NCBI RefSeq assembly: GCF_030687295.1
Contig: NZ_CP117425.1
Coordinates: 3,538,001 to 3,602,000 of the forward strand
Direction: 5' to 3'
DNA from: Pseudomonas beijingensis
Lineage (GTDB): Bacteria > Pseudomonadota > Gammaproteobacteria > Pseudomonadales > Pseudomonadaceae
DNA: 64,000 nucleotides
This document shows positions 1-10,048 of this stretch, piece after piece. Under the pieces are notes generated by a model, which was not told the DNA's origin, searched no databases, and saw only the letters and a list, made by a program, of their open reading frames with translations. A program made the translations under genes and the position numbers. The first letter of the stretch is position 1, and the number at the start of each line of letters is the position of its first letter.

Positions 1-22
1 TTATCAAGCCAGGACACTTAAA

Positions 23-1234
23 ATGAAAACTACAAAAAAAAATCCGATCGATAAAGTATCCGTTTATCTGTGTGCAGGGCTGGTCTCGGGCGCAGGCGCG
101 CTGTTATTGAACGTGCTTCCCGTGCTGTTTGGAGCGCTTGCGGAGCGTTTCGGCCTTGGCGAGCATCAACTGGGCAATCTCGCCATGGCCATGAACCTGG
201 GGTTTGGGGCGTTCGGGCTGGCCTCCTTGCTGTGGATTCACCAGCTCAGTTGGCGGGTTATTTCGGCACTGTCGTCGGCTGTAGTGGTGGGCGCGGTGTT
301 GTCTGTTTTGCGTGCCCCTTCCTATGAAATGCTGCTGGTAATCATGGCCCTGGCCGGCGCCGGGACAGGTGCTTTGTATGCCCTGGCCATGACGATCTTC
401 GGTGACAGTTCTCAGCCTGAACGTGCGTTTGGTTTCAAGCTGGGTATCGAGACCGTGCCGGGTGCCTTTCTGCTCATCGTGCTGCCGGTGGCGGTGGCGC
501 CCGTCTGGGGCTTTGAAGGCATGTTGATCACCATCGCCATTGCCATGGTGGTGATGGGCATCTTGCCGCTGCCCTGGGTGCCACGCCGCAGCGAGCGACA
601 ACTGGATGCGTCCGATGCCTCCGTGCTGATTGCCAGCGCCGAGAGTCGAGCCATCGTATGGTTGAGTCTGGTTGCCAGCCTGGTGTTCCTGACCGGCATC
701 ATGTCTGTGTGGGCGTTCCTTGAACTCATGGGGAAAAAGACCGGACTGACCTCCGATACCATCGGGATGGTGCTGGCATTGGGCTTTTTGATCAATGCCG
801 GCGGTGGTTTCATCGCGTCGGCGATTGGCCTGAAGGTGGGGCGCTTCATGCCGGTGGCCGTGATCATCCTGGCGGAGCTGCTGGGCCTGGTGGCCCTGGC
901 GCAGTTCTCTTCTCTTGCTACGTACGTTGCTGGGGTTATCTGCTTTCTCTTTTCGATCAGCTTCGTGCTGGCTTATACCTTTGGCGTCATGGCTGAGTTC
1001 GACCTGTCGGGCAAGCTGGTCGCACTGGGCGCGCTGTGCCTGTCCCTCGGTGCGGCATTCGGGCCGGCCATTGGCGGGTTCCTGATCGAGGAATTCGGCT
1101 ACTCTGCAGTATTGGTGTTCTCCGGCGCCTGTTCGGTGGCGGTCCTGGCCATCTACGGTGTTGCGGTGTTGAGAGTACAGCTTGCGTTCAAGCGCACCCA
1201 GGGTTCAGACACCGCAGTCCTTTCCCGACTGTAA
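23..1234 (+). CDS. MFS transporter
   Basis: The 403-residue product is almost entirely hydrophobic, with about twelve predicted membrane segments, so it is a major facilitator superfamily carrier of the inner membrane. The N-terminal half has typical MFS Gly/Ala-rich helices, and a basic cytoplasmic loop (VPRRSERQ) lies near the middle, where the two six-helix halves are normally joined. The ATG follows an AGGAC ribosome-binding sequence by about 8 bases. The gene converges with the small exported-protein gene downstream, only 3 bases away. The substrate cannot be read from the sequence. Nearby catabolic genes make an organic acid or aromatic substrate possible, but that is inference. Confidence 0.85.
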   Translation: MKTTKKNPIDKVSVYLCAGLVSGAGALLLNVLPVLFGALAERFGLGEHQLGNLAMAMNLGFGAFGLASLLWIHQLSWRVISALSSAVVVGAVLSVLRAPSYEMLLVIMALAGAGTGALYALAMTIFGDSSQPERAFGFKLGIETVPGAFLLIVLPVAVAPVWGFEGMLITIAIAMVVMGILPLPWVPRRSERQLDASDASVLIASAESRAIVWLSLVASLVFLTGIMSVWAFLELMGKKTGLTSDTIGMVLALGFLINAGGGFIASAIGLKVGRFMPVAVIILAELLGLVALAQFSSLATYVAGVICFLFSISFVLAYTFGVMAEFDLSGKLVALGALCLSLGAAFGPAIGGFLIEEFGYSAVLVFSGACSVAVLAIYGVAVLRVQLAFKRTQGSDTAVLSRL

Positions 1235-1237
1235 GCG

Positions 1238-1801
1238 CTACTCAGCGCGCACCAGGGTGTTGCGCTGAGCCTCGACGAACGCCGCCAGGCGTTCGCTGGC
1301 GGTGGCGTAATCATCCTTGTCGGCCAGGGTGAAGGCTTCAACCTGAACCTTCTCCTGGCGTAATACGTACTGATAGAAATCCTCATGCCGTGCAGGTACC
1401 TGCGCGGCATCGGCACGTAGCTCCTGATAGTACTCCCCGGTTGCCTGCGCCATGGTCGTGATCATGCGCTTGGGTGCCAGCCAGTAGTACAACGCCGCTG
1501 AATGGCCTTTGAGCCACGCGCTGAAACGGTTCGGTTCCACACCCAATTGTGCGGTCGGCGCTGCATAGACTTCCTCGTTCAACGCCTCCAGTGCTTGATA
1601 GCTGCTCCAGAACTGTACGGCCGCTTGTGGCTGATCCCGCCCCAGAATGGCCCCGATGGCGTAGCGCGCCGTGGCTCGGTTGGTGATTTCCTTCTGCATC
1701 AGTGCCACAAAGGCGTTTTCATCGACATCTGAATTCATATTTGTCTCGGCAAGTACAGGTGTGCACGTCAGCGATAACGTCAGCAAAGCGGTCTTGAACA
1801 T
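1238..1801 (-). CDS. Small exported protein of unknown function
   Basis: The 187-residue product begins with a Sec-type signal peptide (MFKTALLTLSLTCTPVLAE, cleavage likely after VLA), so the mature protein should be periplasmic. The rest is mostly alpha-helical, rich in Ala, Gln and Glu, and has no cysteine after the signal. I do not recognise a characterised domain. It converges with the MFS gene, and its start lies about 90 bases from the 3' end of the chemoreceptor gene on the same strand, so it could be cotranscribed with it. Confidence 0.7.
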   Translation of the reverse strand: MFKTALLTLSLTCTPVLAETNMNSDVDENAFVALMQKEITNRATARYAIGAILGRDQPQAAVQFWSSYQALEALNEEVYAAPTAQLGVEPNRFSAWLKGHSAALYYWLAPKRMITTMAQATGEYYQELRADAAQVPARHEDFYQYVLRQEKVQVEAFTLADKDDYATASERLAAFVEAQRNTLVRAE

Positions 1802-1890
1802 AGGTGCATCCTGGGTGGATAGAAAAAGGCAGCTGCCAGTGCGTACGCGTACAGCACCTGAATGAGTGAAAGCTTCTGCTTGGTCTGCGC

Positions 1891-4032
1891 TCAGGTCTTG
1901 AACTTCTGCACCAGTGCCTGTTGCTCAGTGGCCAGTTCGTTCAGTTGCTGACTGATGCTCGCGGAGCGTTCGGCCTGGGTCGACAGCGAGGCCGTGACAT
2001 CACGCACCGCTACGACGTTGCGGTTGATCTCTTCGGCGACGCTGCTCTGTTCTTCCGTGGCGCAGGCGATCTGCACGTTCATGTCGGTGATGACGCTGAC
2101 CGCCTGGCGAATCTGTTCCAGCGCTTCAAGGGCCAGGCGCGCCTCGACGGCGTTACGCTGGGCCAGGTCATGGCTCTGCTGCATCGCCGCCGTCACATCG
2201 TGGGTACCGCTGTGCAGGTTTTCGACCACGGCACCGATCTCTTCGACTGACGCCTGAGTGCGCTGGGCCAGGCTACGGACTTCATCGGCCACTACCGCAA
2301 AGCCACGACCGGCATCACCGGCCCGCGCGGCTTCAATGGCGGCATTGAGGGCGAGCAGATTGGTCTGTCGGGCAATCGAGAGGATGACCTCCATGACTGT
2401 GCCGATCTGTTGACTGCTCGACGATAACGCTTGCAGACGCACCATGCCGTTGCTCATGCCTGTGGCCAGCGACTGGATGCCTTGGGCGGTGTTTTCGATC
2501 ACGCGCACCCCATTGCTGGTGGCCTGGTCGGCATGCCGCGCGGCATCCGCTGCCTGCGCGGCGCTCTGGGCGGCATCCTGCGAAGTCGCTGACATCTCGT
2601 GCAGAGCGGTTGCCATTTGTTCGAACTCGCGAATCTGCTGCTGCATGCCGGCATGTGTGAGGCTGGCGACCTGGGCCGACTGATTGGCCGTCTCGCGAGC
2701 GTTGTGTACGGCTCCCTGCACTGTGGCGATCACCGGTTGCAATTGATCCAGAAACCGATCGAAGGCGTTGCACAGTCGGCCCAGCTCATCCTTGGCCGGG
2801 TACGCCAGACGTCGCGTGAGGTCACCTTCGCCATCGGCGATATCCTCGAGCAGTCGAGCCACCCGCAGCAGGGGGCGGGTTACGCTGCGGGCCGTCAGCC
2901 ACATCATGGCGACGCCCAGTATTGCCGCGGCAATGCCCAGGGCGAGTTCAAGCAGCAGGCTGCTTACCCGCTGCGCGTACATCCGGTCCTTCAAGGTGAC
3001 CACCGGGGCGGCCAGCACCTCTTTTGCAACGGTGACCACCACGCCCCACGGTGTTGCATCGGCAAAGGGACGAATCGGCACGATCACGCTGATTCGTTGG
3101 TCGTTTTCAAGGGTTCGAACCTGTGCCTCGTGCATGGTCTTGAGCACATCCGTGGCCTGGGCGGGAAGCGTTGCCTGCAATGGCTTGCCCAGTTGCTCCG
3201 GGTGAAGGCTGTCACCGGCCACCAAGCCTGCCGCACTGATAATCGAAATGCCGCCCTGGCCGTCATAGAGAGTGGCGCTCGCTTTTTGAGCATCCCGTTG
3301 CAGAGTCTCCAGGCTGATGTCCAGACCCATTACCGCCACGACTTTGCCGTTTTCAATCAGTGGCAAGGCAATCGTGGTGACCAGCCGCGCCGGTGCGCTC
3401 GAATTGTCGACGTAGGGGTCGAGCAGGCAGGCTTTGGCGTGGTCGCGGGCGCAGGTGTAGAACGTATTGAACGGCGCGCCGCTGGGGCCTGGAGAGGTAT
3501 CGGCCAGGAGCTTTTCATCGCCCGGGACCATTTCCAGTTTTCCGGACGAGGGCTGTAGCCAGTACATCGAGAAGCGCCCGCTGTCGTTGCTGGCCAGCGC
3601 TTGCTGACCGATGAACTCTGCATCGCGCCCATCCAATGCATCGGGTTCGAAGACAACGAACAGGCCCAGCAATTCAGGGCGCTCGGTAATTGCCTGATGC
3701 AGCACCTGCGCCAGGTCCTGCCTCAAGGCGCGGGACGCTGCTGGGTCCTTGTCGGCGCGGTCGCGCAGATGCATCACCTGGCGACTGAGACCTTGACCGA
3801 ACTCGTAGGCCCGGCTGAACCCTTGTTGAATAGCCAGGGCCTGAGACTGACCTTGGGCCTGCAAGTTGTTCTGGGCCGCCGTAAGCAACAGTTGGCCGGA
3901 TGCGTCGACGATCAAGTCCTCACTGGTCTGGCGTTGCCCAAGGGACAGCCCCACGACCAGTGCCACCACTGTAGCCAGGCAGACGCTGGCCAGCAGGGCG
4001 ATCTTGTTTTGAATGCTCAATGCGAGGCTCAT
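1891..4032 (-). CDS. Methyl-accepting chemotaxis protein, periplasmic Cache sensor
   Basis: This is a chemoreceptor of about 713 residues. The chosen start ([10 protein letters not shown]) sits just before a transmembrane helix (residues about 10-32). A longer ORF adds 12 residues with no better start context. A large periplasmic double-Cache-like region follows (about 35-340), then a second membrane helix, a HAMP domain (ending near GEGDLTRRL) and a long coiled-coil signalling domain. The signalling domain contains the hairpin-tip motif region ([19 protein letters not shown]), which contacts CheA and CheW. No chemotaxis genes are adjacent, so this is an orphan receptor. The ligand is unknown. 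Cache receptors in this genus often sense amino or organic acids. Confidence 0.93.
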   Translation of the reverse strand: MSLALSIQNKIALLASVCLATVVALVVGLSLGQRQTSEDLIVDASGQLLLTAAQNNLQAQGQSQALAIQQGFSRAYEFGQGLSRQVMHLRDRADKDPAASRALRQDLAQVLHQAITERPELLGLFVVFEPDALDGRDAEFIGQQALASNDSGRFSMYWLQPSSGKLEMVPGDEKLLADTSPGPSGAPFNTFYTCARDHAKACLLDPYVDNSSAPARLVTTIALPLIENGKVVAVMGLDISLETLQRDAQKASATLYDGQGGISIISAAGLVAGDSLHPEQLGKPLQATLPAQATDVLKTMHEAQVRTLENDQRISVIVPIRPFADATPWGVVVTVAKEVLAAPVVTLKDRMYAQRVSSLLLELALGIAAAILGVAMMWLTARSVTRPLLRVARLLEDIADGEGDLTRRLAYPAKDELGRLCNAFDRFLDQLQPVIATVQGAVHNARETANQSAQVASLTHAGMQQQIREFEQMATALHEMSATSQDAAQSAAQAADAARHADQATSNGVRVIENTAQGIQSLATGMSNGMVRLQALSSSSQQIGTVMEVILSIARQTNLLALNAAIEAARAGDAGRGFAVVADEVRSLAQRTQASVEEIGAVVENLHSGTHDVTAAMQQSHDLAQRNAVEARLALEALEQIRQAVSVITDMNVQIACATEEQSSVAEEINRNVVAVRDVTASLSTQAERSASISQQLNELATEQQALVQKFKT

Positions 4033-4269
4033 AGTGTGTTCGATTCCGCGGCGCGTGATTGACACCACAGGCTAGCGGGCTTGGGTTGCAAACCAAATGG
4101 GCTGGCACCCTGGCACAAAGGCTTGGCGTTGACAGACAAATAATGCCCCTTCAATTGTTTTATTCACGAGTTGGCGCGCTCTGTGCTTGCTCCTTTAAAA
4201 TGCTGTTTTTTGTTACCGAAATCACGTGAAAATCGCACTAAGTTTGGGCAAGCCCCGGAGAAAATATCT

Positions 4270-5169
4270 ATGAGTGGTCAAGCGTTGTCGGCATGGAACG
4301 AAAGTGTACGCGCGGCCTGCGGCCGTTTCGAAACGCGCTATGACCATTGCCAGAGCCTTTTCATTGGGGAAATCAAACACACGCAGGTAGGCAGCACGGC
4401 TGTCGCCCACATTCGTAGCAATGCCAATGTGATTGCCAAATCAGTTCGGGTAGGTGCGCGCGATTCGTCGGATAGGTGTTTCCTTGTGTTACAACAACAA
4501 GGCTCGATGGCCATTGAGCTGGGGGATCGGGTCGTTGACCTGCGAGCAGGTGACCTCGCTTTGCTCGATTTTTCCGACTCGGTGAAAATGACACCCCAAG
4601 GGTTGTTTTCCCATGTGTCGATTCCTCTGCCGCGTGAGTTGTTCAAAGGCCTGGACCGTACCCGTTTCGGCAAGCTGTCGACCACGGGTGTCTGTGGCCA
4701 ACTGCTTGGCACGCTGGTGCGTCAGGTCGCTGGAGGCGAGCTGGCTCACTGGTCTTGCCCGCAGGATGGCGAGGGCGTGCAGGGGGCGTTGGTGGCCTTG
4801 CTTGAGTCGGTGCTGGAGTACCGGGCGAGCGACCATTCGCCGGGATGGCAGTTGCATGAAGTGCAATCGGTCATCCAGCAAAGGCTTGACTCACCGCGGC
4901 TGTCGCCAGCGTCGCTGTCCGAAGAGCTGGGTATTTCCAGCCGCCAGCTCTACAGGCTGTTCGAGGCGAGTGGCGATAGTGTTTGCCGTTACATCCTGCG
5001 CGAGAGGCTTTTGAAAGCAGCGCAGGATCTTCGTGACCCCGTTTGCGCGCATCGCTCAATCACCGATATCGGCAGCTATTGGGGGTTCGCCGACTCGGCG
5101 CATTTTTCCAAGACCTTCAAGAAGCAGATGGGCCTTACACCGAGTACCTACAGAAGCCTGGGGCACTGA
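4270..5169 (+). CDS. AraC-family transcriptional regulator, FeaR-like
   Basis: The 299-residue protein has an N-terminal AraC-type ligand/dimerisation domain (about 1-180) and a C-terminal double helix-turn-helix domain (about 195-295). The second HTH has the typical ending DSAHFSKTFKKQMGLTPSTYR. An in-frame extension upstream exists, but the ATG at 4270 follows a CGGAG ribosome-binding sequence and gives the usual family length. The N-terminal half resembles the FeaR subgroup that controls arylacetaldehyde dehydrogenases. A phenylacetaldehyde-type dehydrogenase gene lies about 0.8 kb downstream on the other strand, which makes it a plausible target. The FeaR-like label is by resemblance only. 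Confidence 0.85.
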   Translation: MSGQALSAWNESVRAACGRFETRYDHCQSLFIGEIKHTQVGSTAVAHIRSNANVIAKSVRVGARDSSDRCFLVLQQQGSMAIELGDRVVDLRAGDLALLDFSDSVKMTPQGLFSHVSIPLPRELFKGLDRTRFGKLSTTGVCGQLLGTLVRQVAGGELAHWSCPQDGEGVQGALVALLESVLEYRASDHSPGWQLHEVQSVIQQRLDSPRLSPASLSEELGISSRQLYRLFEASGDSVCRYILRERLLKAAQDLRDPVCAHRSITDIGSYWGFADSAHFSKTFKKQMGLTPSTYRSLGH

Positions 5170-5382
5170 CCTTGGGTTCAGCGAGCCGTGCGATGTGATT
5201 GTCTTTGTGTCGCATCCGCACGGCTTTTTGTTGGCCGCGATTTGAGCGCGACTGGCAATGATTTGCAAAATGCCGTCCAGCACGACCAATCAATCGGCGC
5301 CCATCTGCTTCAGGATTTCTGTGTGCCAGTTACAACCTGGCCTACAGCGATCTGAGCCATTCAATCTTGAAACGGGTGCCCC

Positions 5383-5847
5383 ATGAACAAAAAAGTGTCG
5401 TCCTCCCTTGTGCTTCTGGCTGCTCTGGCCTGTGGTTTTCCTCGCGCACATGCGCAGTCGCCCACACCGCTGCACACAATCATCGAGAGCAAACTCGACG
5501 GCATTGCCGCCAGCTGGCCGAAGAAAGATGCCAAGGCAGTTGTCGAGCAGGTCTACACCGAGCAGACCCAGATCACCGGCGAAGGTGTCCCGGAACTCTA
5601 TCAGGGTAGGGCACAGCTTACCGGTCTGGTTCAGCATCTGATGGAGGGGTCGAAGAGTACCGTCATCCATCTCAACCGGTTGGTACAACTCAACGATGAG
5701 TCAGCCTACACCTGGGTGACCTGGGACGTGACGCCAGTGGGCAACGAATCTCCCTTCAAGATGAAGAGCCTGTTTGTCTGGAAAAAAGAGCATGGCAATT
5801 GGTTCATCGTCGCGGACATGTTCGCCAACGGTGCAATCGCTCAGTAA
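5383..5847 (+). CDS. Exported SnoaL/DUF4440-like protein
   Basis: The 154-residue product has a clear signal peptide (about residues 1-24, ending PRAHA) and a mature domain of about 130 residues. The mature domain has the alpha+beta cone pattern of the NTF2/SnoaL/DUF4440 fold: an N-terminal helix (HTIIESKLDGIAASW), then strands ending in a FVWKKEHGNWFIVADMF strand pair. Such exported single-domain proteins may bind or isomerise small molecules, but no catalytic residue can be assigned. It lies alone between the AraC regulator and the convergent aldehyde dehydrogenase. Confidence 0.7.
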   Translation: MNKKVSSSLVLLAALACGFPRAHAQSPTPLHTIIESKLDGIAASWPKKDAKAVVEQVYTEQTQITGEGVPELYQGRAQLTGLVQHLMEGSKSTVIHLNRLVQLNDESAYTWVTWDVTPVGNESPFKMKSLFVWKKEHGNWFIVADMFANGAIAQ

Positions 5848-5987
5848 CAGAAAGTGTACTGGCGCGCACAACCGTCCGAAAGCAGTTAGGTGGTGACAAG
5901 CTCAATGTGTATAGCGCGGTACTGATCTCGACCAGGTTCTGATCTTGTCAGTCCGCGCTTTGCGAACGGCGTCGCTATCGATGTTGT

Positions 5988-7472
5988 TTAGTAGCGAATG
6001 ATCACGGATTTCAGTTCGGTGTAATCGTCGATAAATGCACTGCCGAATTCACGACCAATGCCCGAAGCCTTCATCCCGCCAAACGGCACGCTAGGGTCGA
6101 CGAACGTGTGCATGTTGACCCACACCGTGCCCGCCTCGATCCGTGGGATCAAGCGCAAGGCCTTGGACAGGTCGTTGGTCCAGAGACTCGCCGTGAGGCC
6201 GAACGGGCTGTCGTTCATCAGTGTGACCAGTTCTTCTTCATCGTCGAACGCCAGCACGCACACCACCGGGCCGAAGGTTTCCTCGTGCAGCAGCGGATCG
6301 TCCTTGCCAGTGGCTACGATCAGTGTCGGTTCCACGTAGTAACCGGCGCGGTCCACGGCGCGTGCGCCGCACACCACCTGGTTGCCCTGCAGGGCGCGGT
6401 CGAAAAAGCCGAGGATTTTGTCGAAGTGCGGTTTGTTTGACAGCGGGCCGAACTGGGCGTGTTCATCCAGGGGCGAACCGATGACCATCTGCGACAGCAT
6501 TGCTGAAATCTTCTGCGTCACTTGCTCGACGATGGAGCGGTGCACGAACAAGCGCTCGGGCGATGCGCACACCTGGCCCTGGTGCACATAGGCCGACTGC
6601 ACGAAGCGCGCCACGGCGTCATCGACATTGGCGTCGGCCAGCAGCGCAGCGGCGTTCTTGCCGCCCAGTTCCAGGGTAACTCGGGTCAGGTCGGCGGCCA
6701 TGGCGGCCTTGCCCACGGCTATGCCGGTGGGCACTGAACCGGTGAACGACACCTTGCGCACGCCAGGGTGTTCGATCAACTGCTGGCCGACCTGGCCACG
6801 GCCGTTGACCACGTTGATCACGCCAGCCGGAATTCCGGCCTCGATTGCCAGCTCCGCCAGGCGCAGCAAGGACAGGGGGGTGTATTCGCTGGGTTTGAGC
6901 ACCACGGTGCAGCCGGTGGTCAGTGCGGCGCCCAGTTTCCATACGCCGATCATCAACGAGAAGTTCCACGGCACGATGGCCGCCACCACACCCACGGGTT
7001 CGCGCAGGGTATAGGCGCTGTATTGCTCGCCGTCCATGGAGGGAAACGACGGGCTCATGGTCTGGCCGCCGATCTTGGTCGCCCAGCCGGCGAAGTAACG
7101 CAGGAACACCGCGCTCTGGCCCACTTCGATATGGCGCGACAAGTTGATCGACTTGCCAGAACTCATGGTTTCCAATTGCGCCAGTTCTTCGCCATGGGTT
7201 TCGATCAGGTCGGCCAGGCGATTGAGCAGGACACCGCGCTGGTAAGGTGTGACGCGCGCCCAGGCGCCCTTGAAGGCAATGCCTGCGCTGTCGACGGCCA
7301 GGTTTACATCCTCGGCTTGGGCGTCACGCAGATGGGCGACCGTCTCGCCGGTGCCGGGGTCGATGACGCCGATGCGCTGGGTGGATGCGCTGGTGCGCAC
7401 CGCGCCGTCGATGAAGTTGGAATGGTCGCGGGCCAGGAAGGCAGCGACTGAAGGCAATAAGGCAATGTGCAT
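5988..7472 (-). CDS. NAD-dependent aldehyde dehydrogenase, phenylacetaldehyde type
   Basis: This 494-residue protein is a full-length ALDH superfamily enzyme that oxidises an aldehyde to the acid with NAD(P)+. Visible motifs are the cofactor-binding PWNFSL and KPSEYTPL, the catalytic Glu in LELGGKN and the catalytic Cys in QGQVCASPER. The overall pattern resembles FeaB/StyD arylacetaldehyde dehydrogenases. It lies immediately beside iacR and the iac genes, so indole-3-acetaldehyde to IAA would be a logical reaction feeding that pathway. That substrate is inferred from position. It is transcribed in the same direction as iacR, about 140 bases downstream of it. Confidence 0.9.
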   Translation of the reverse strand: MHIALLPSVAAFLARDHSNFIDGAVRTSASTQRIGVIDPGTGETVAHLRDAQAEDVNLAVDSAGIAFKGAWARVTPYQRGVLLNRLADLIETHGEELAQLETMSSGKSINLSRHIEVGQSAVFLRYFAGWATKIGGQTMSPSFPSMDGEQYSAYTLREPVGVVAAIVPWNFSLMIGVWKLGAALTTGCTVVLKPSEYTPLSLLRLAELAIEAGIPAGVINVVNGRGQVGQQLIEHPGVRKVSFTGSVPTGIAVGKAAMAADLTRVTLELGGKNAAALLADANVDDAVARFVQSAYVHQGQVCASPERLFVHRSIVEQVTQKISAMLSQMVIGSPLDEHAQFGPLSNKPHFDKILGFFDRALQGNQVVCGARAVDRAGYYVEPTLIVATGKDDPLLHEETFGPVVCVLAFDDEEELVTLMNDSPFGLTASLWTNDLSKALRLIPRIEAGTVWVNMHTFVDPSVPFGGMKASGIGREFGSAFIDDYTELKSVIIRY

Positions 7473-7611
7473 GGCGGCGCTCCAATGAGGGGGTTGTCGC
7501 GCCCGAAGGGCGCTCGAAAGACCTCTGCATTAAAAGCGGATGCACGTTTGCCTGCTTGTGCGAGTCTGCCTGGAACTTGGATATGCCTGACAGTCCCTGC
7601 CAGCGCCTGGC

Positions 7612-8088
7612 TCAAGGTTCGCCGAGGTTATCGAACATCGTTTTGAGCAAGCGGCTCAGGCGTTGGATCTGCGCTTCAGTCATGCCGGTGAAGCTGCGTT
7701 TGAACACGTCACTGGTCGCCACCTGGATGCGTTCGATCGCCGCGCGGCCCTCGGTGGTGATCCGGACCTGGGTGACCCGGCCGTCGCCCTCGCAGGGCGC
7801 GGTATCCACCAGGCCGTCTTCCTTCATGCGATAGACCGTCCTGGTGATGGTCGACAGCTTGGCGATCGCGTGGGTGGAGATCTCGGAAATGCTCGACTGG
7901 CCGTTCTCCTTGAGGATCAGCAGCACGCGCCAACGCGGGATATCCAGGCCGATTTTCTTCAACGCCTTTTCCATGTACTGGCTGTAGCGGCCATGCACCA
8001 TGGCCAGCCAGTAGTACGGGAAGTCTTCCTTGTGAAAGTTTTCGCTGCCGGGGTCGTAGCGATTTGCGGTTTTTTTTGCAGAAGTCAT
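7612..8088 (-). CDS. iacR: MarR-family repressor of the iac genes
   Basis: The 158-residue product is a MarR-type winged-helix regulator. It has an N-terminal dimerisation helix region, a winged HTH (about 60-115, with SISEISTHAIAKLSTITRTV as recognition region and DGRVTQVRIT as wing) and a C-terminal dimerisation helix. It is divergent from iacH, as a MarR gene in an iac locus often is. In Pseudomonas putida 1290 IacR is a MarR repressor relieved by IAA or a derivative. A 15-base sequence repeated upstream of iacH and iacA (8201 and 10921) is a candidate for its operator. Confidence 0.88.
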   Translation of the reverse strand: MTSAKKTANRYDPGSENFHKEDFPYYWLAMVHGRYSQYMEKALKKIGLDIPRWRVLLILKENGQSSISEISTHAIAKLSTITRTVYRMKEDGLVDTAPCEGDGRVTQVRITTEGRAAIERIQVATSDVFKRSFTGMTEAQIQRLSRLLKTMFDNLGEP

Positions 8089-8200
8089 GGTGTGCTCAGC
8101 TCAGGGGAGGCGGCCAATAATAGACTTTTCTTGTGATTTCGGCGCGATTATTCAGGCATTGAGGGTGCGGGTGAAGGTCGCATGGTAGGGCTGAAATTTG

Positions 8201-8215
8201 ATTGACAATTCACGT
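8201..8215 (+). promoter_or_regulatory. Candidate IacR operator / -35 region upstream of iacH
   Basis: The 15-mer ATTGACAATTCACGT occurs here, 78 bases before iacH, and again exactly at 10921 upstream of iacA. It contains a consensus -35 hexamer (TTGACA). Because the site lies between the divergent iacR and iacH genes, a MarR protein bound here could block the iacH promoter and also control iacR. The repeat is observed; binding by IacR is inference. Confidence 0.6.
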
Positions 8216-8292
8216 GATATTCGGTGAGTGTGAAAAAGGGAACGGCGCATCGGGCGTCTTGATTCCGCATTTGGCACTGAAGGTGACGTGAC

Positions 8293-9417
8293 ATGACCCT
8301 GGTGATTGAACAGCTTTCCCTTGGCGGCGATGGGCCGACCGTGATGGTCAAGGACACCATCGATATTGCCGGCCTGCCAACCCGTGCATCCAGCCAGGCG
8401 TTGGCTGACGCCGCACCGGCCACGGTCCATGCCGATGTGGTGCAGGCCCTGCTGGACAAGGGCTGCCGCCTGGTGGCGAAGACCAGCCTGCATGAACTGG
8501 CGTTCGGCACCACGGGGATCAATCACTGGACCGGTACCGCGCCGAACCCGCGTTTTCCCGGGCGTATTCCAGGGGGTTCCTCCAGCGGTTCGGCGGCGGC
8601 CGTGGCGGCTGGGCTGGCGGATTTTTCCCTGGGGACCGACACGGGGGGCTCGGTGCGCATCCCGGCGTGTTGCTGCGGAGTGTTCGGCTTTAAGCCGACG
8701 TTCGGTCGGGTCAGCCGTCGCGGGGTGATGCCGACGCACAGTAGCCTCGATTGCGTTGGCCCGTTTGCTGCGAGCCTGCCGATGCTGGTCACAGCCATGC
8801 TGGCGATCGACCCAACCTTCAAGCCTGTGTCGGTACCCAATACGCCGCGCCTGGGCATCGTGACGGTGCAGGCCAGCGCAGCGGTACAGCGTGTGATCGA
8901 TGCGGCCATCGCCGGCAGTCGACTGCCCAGCGAAACCCTTGCATTGCCCAGCCTCAAGGCGGCCTATGACGCCGGCATGGTGGTGATTAACCGCGAGACC
9001 TTCGATGCCTGTGGGCACTTGCTGGAAACCGGCAAAGTGGGCGCCGACATCGCCGCTCGCCTGGCCGCTGCCGGCAACACCACGGCCGCGGCGCTGGCTC
9101 AGGCCGAGCAGGTGCGCGTGCAGTTCAGCGCCGAAGTCGACGCCGCATTGCAGCAGGTCGATGTGCTGGTGCTGCCGACCATGCCGGACTTGCCCTTGAC
9201 CCTCGCCGACGCAGCCGACACCCAGGCGGTGTTGGGCATGACGGCCTTCGTGCGACCGTTCAACCTGTCGGGGCACCCGGCGTTGAGCATCCCGCTGGCC
9301 AGCGCCGAGGGCTTGCCGGTGGGCCTGCAACTGGTGGGGGCCAAGGACGCCGATGAACAGCTGCTGGCCATTGCCGGCCGTTTGCTTGAACGCCTGTACG
9401 CCAGCCACGAGGGGTGA
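8293..9417 (+). CDS. iacH: Amidase-signature hydrolase of the iac cluster
   Basis: The 374-residue product belongs to the amidase-signature family. The Ser-cisSer-Lys triad is visible: Lys in VMVKDTIDIAG, the cis-Ser in GGSSSGSAAAVAAG and the nucleophile Ser in GTDTGGSVRIPA. It is shorter than typical 450-500 residue amidases, as expected of IacH proteins. In iac clusters this gene is linked to IAA metabolism, perhaps through hydrolysis of indole-3-acetamide or a ring-opened amide intermediate, and it is not always essential. iacI follows with only a few bases between them, so the two are cotranscribed. Confidence 0.88.
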   Translation: MTLVIEQLSLGGDGPTVMVKDTIDIAGLPTRASSQALADAAPATVHADVVQALLDKGCRLVAKTSLHELAFGTTGINHWTGTAPNPRFPGRIPGGSSSGSAAAVAAGLADFSLGTDTGGSVRIPACCCGVFGFKPTFGRVSRRGVMPTHSSLDCVGPFAASLPMLVTAMLAIDPTFKPVSVPNTPRLGIVTVQASAAVQRVIDAAIAGSRLPSETLALPSLKAAYDAGMVVINRETFDACGHLLETGKVGADIAARLAAAGNTTAAALAQAEQVRVQFSAEVDAALQQVDVLVLPTMPDLPLTLADAADTQAVLGMTAFVRPFNLSGHPALSIPLASAEGLPVGLQLVGAKDADEQLLAIAGRLLERLYASHEG

Positions 9418-9424
9418 GATGAGC

Positions 9425-9955
9425 ATGAGCACGGTGATCCCACGCGCAGACCTGGAACAACGCCTGCGCCGTTTTGAAATCCAGGACAGCGCCCGCGCCT
9501 GCATGAACCGCTACATGGTACTGTGTGATGCACTCGACGCCCACACGCCGCTCGATGAGCTGGCTGGTCTGTTCACCCAGGATGCGATATGGGAGGGCAA
9601 GGGCGCCAAGTACACCAAGAGTTTCGGCGGTTACCGCGGGCGCGAAGCCATTGCGGCGATGTTTGCCGGCTACATGAAAACGCCGGCGCACTTTGCCCTC
9701 AACGTGCACTTCCTCACCAGCGAGCTGATCGAGGTGCAGGACGGCGCCGTCGTTGGTAGTTGGGTGATGTTGCAGACGTCCACCTTCGCCAGCGGCGCCT
9801 CCCATCTCAATGCGGCACGCCTGACGGTGCGCTTCGCCGAAGAAGATGGGCAGTGGCGAATGGCGCATTTCCAGACCGAGAACCTGTTCGGCCGCCCGGT
9901 ACAGGCATGGAACAGCGACGCCGAGCTGCCGGTGCCCCAGCCTGCTGCACAGTGA
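9425..9955 (+). CDS. iacI: SnoaL/NTF2-like protein of the iac cluster
   Basis: The product is about 176 residues with an NTF2/SnoaL-like fold (helical start RFEIQDSARACMNRYM, then a curved sheet ending WRMAHFQTENLF). It has no signal peptide, so it is cytoplasmic. The ATG at 9425 is preferred because GGTGA lies 7 bases upstream; an ATG at 9419 is also possible. The position directly after iacH matches the known iacHI pair. Its role in IAA degradation is not well defined in the literature I know; an isomerase or hydratase-like auxiliary role is a guess. Confidence 0.85.
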   Translation: MSTVIPRADLEQRLRRFEIQDSARACMNRYMVLCDALDAHTPLDELAGLFTQDAIWEGKGAKYTKSFGGYRGREAIAAMFAGYMKTPAHFALNVHFLTSELIEVQDGAVVGSWVMLQTSTFASGASHLNAARLTVRFAEEDGQWRMAHFQTENLFGRPVQAWNSDAELPVPQPAAQ

Positions 9956-10048
9956 CCCGACGCGCTCACTGACAACCCCCCACCTTCCATTGTCTCGCGA
10001 CTGCCGATAACGGCGGTCGCGCCGTGCGCATGATCTCTGGAGACCGCC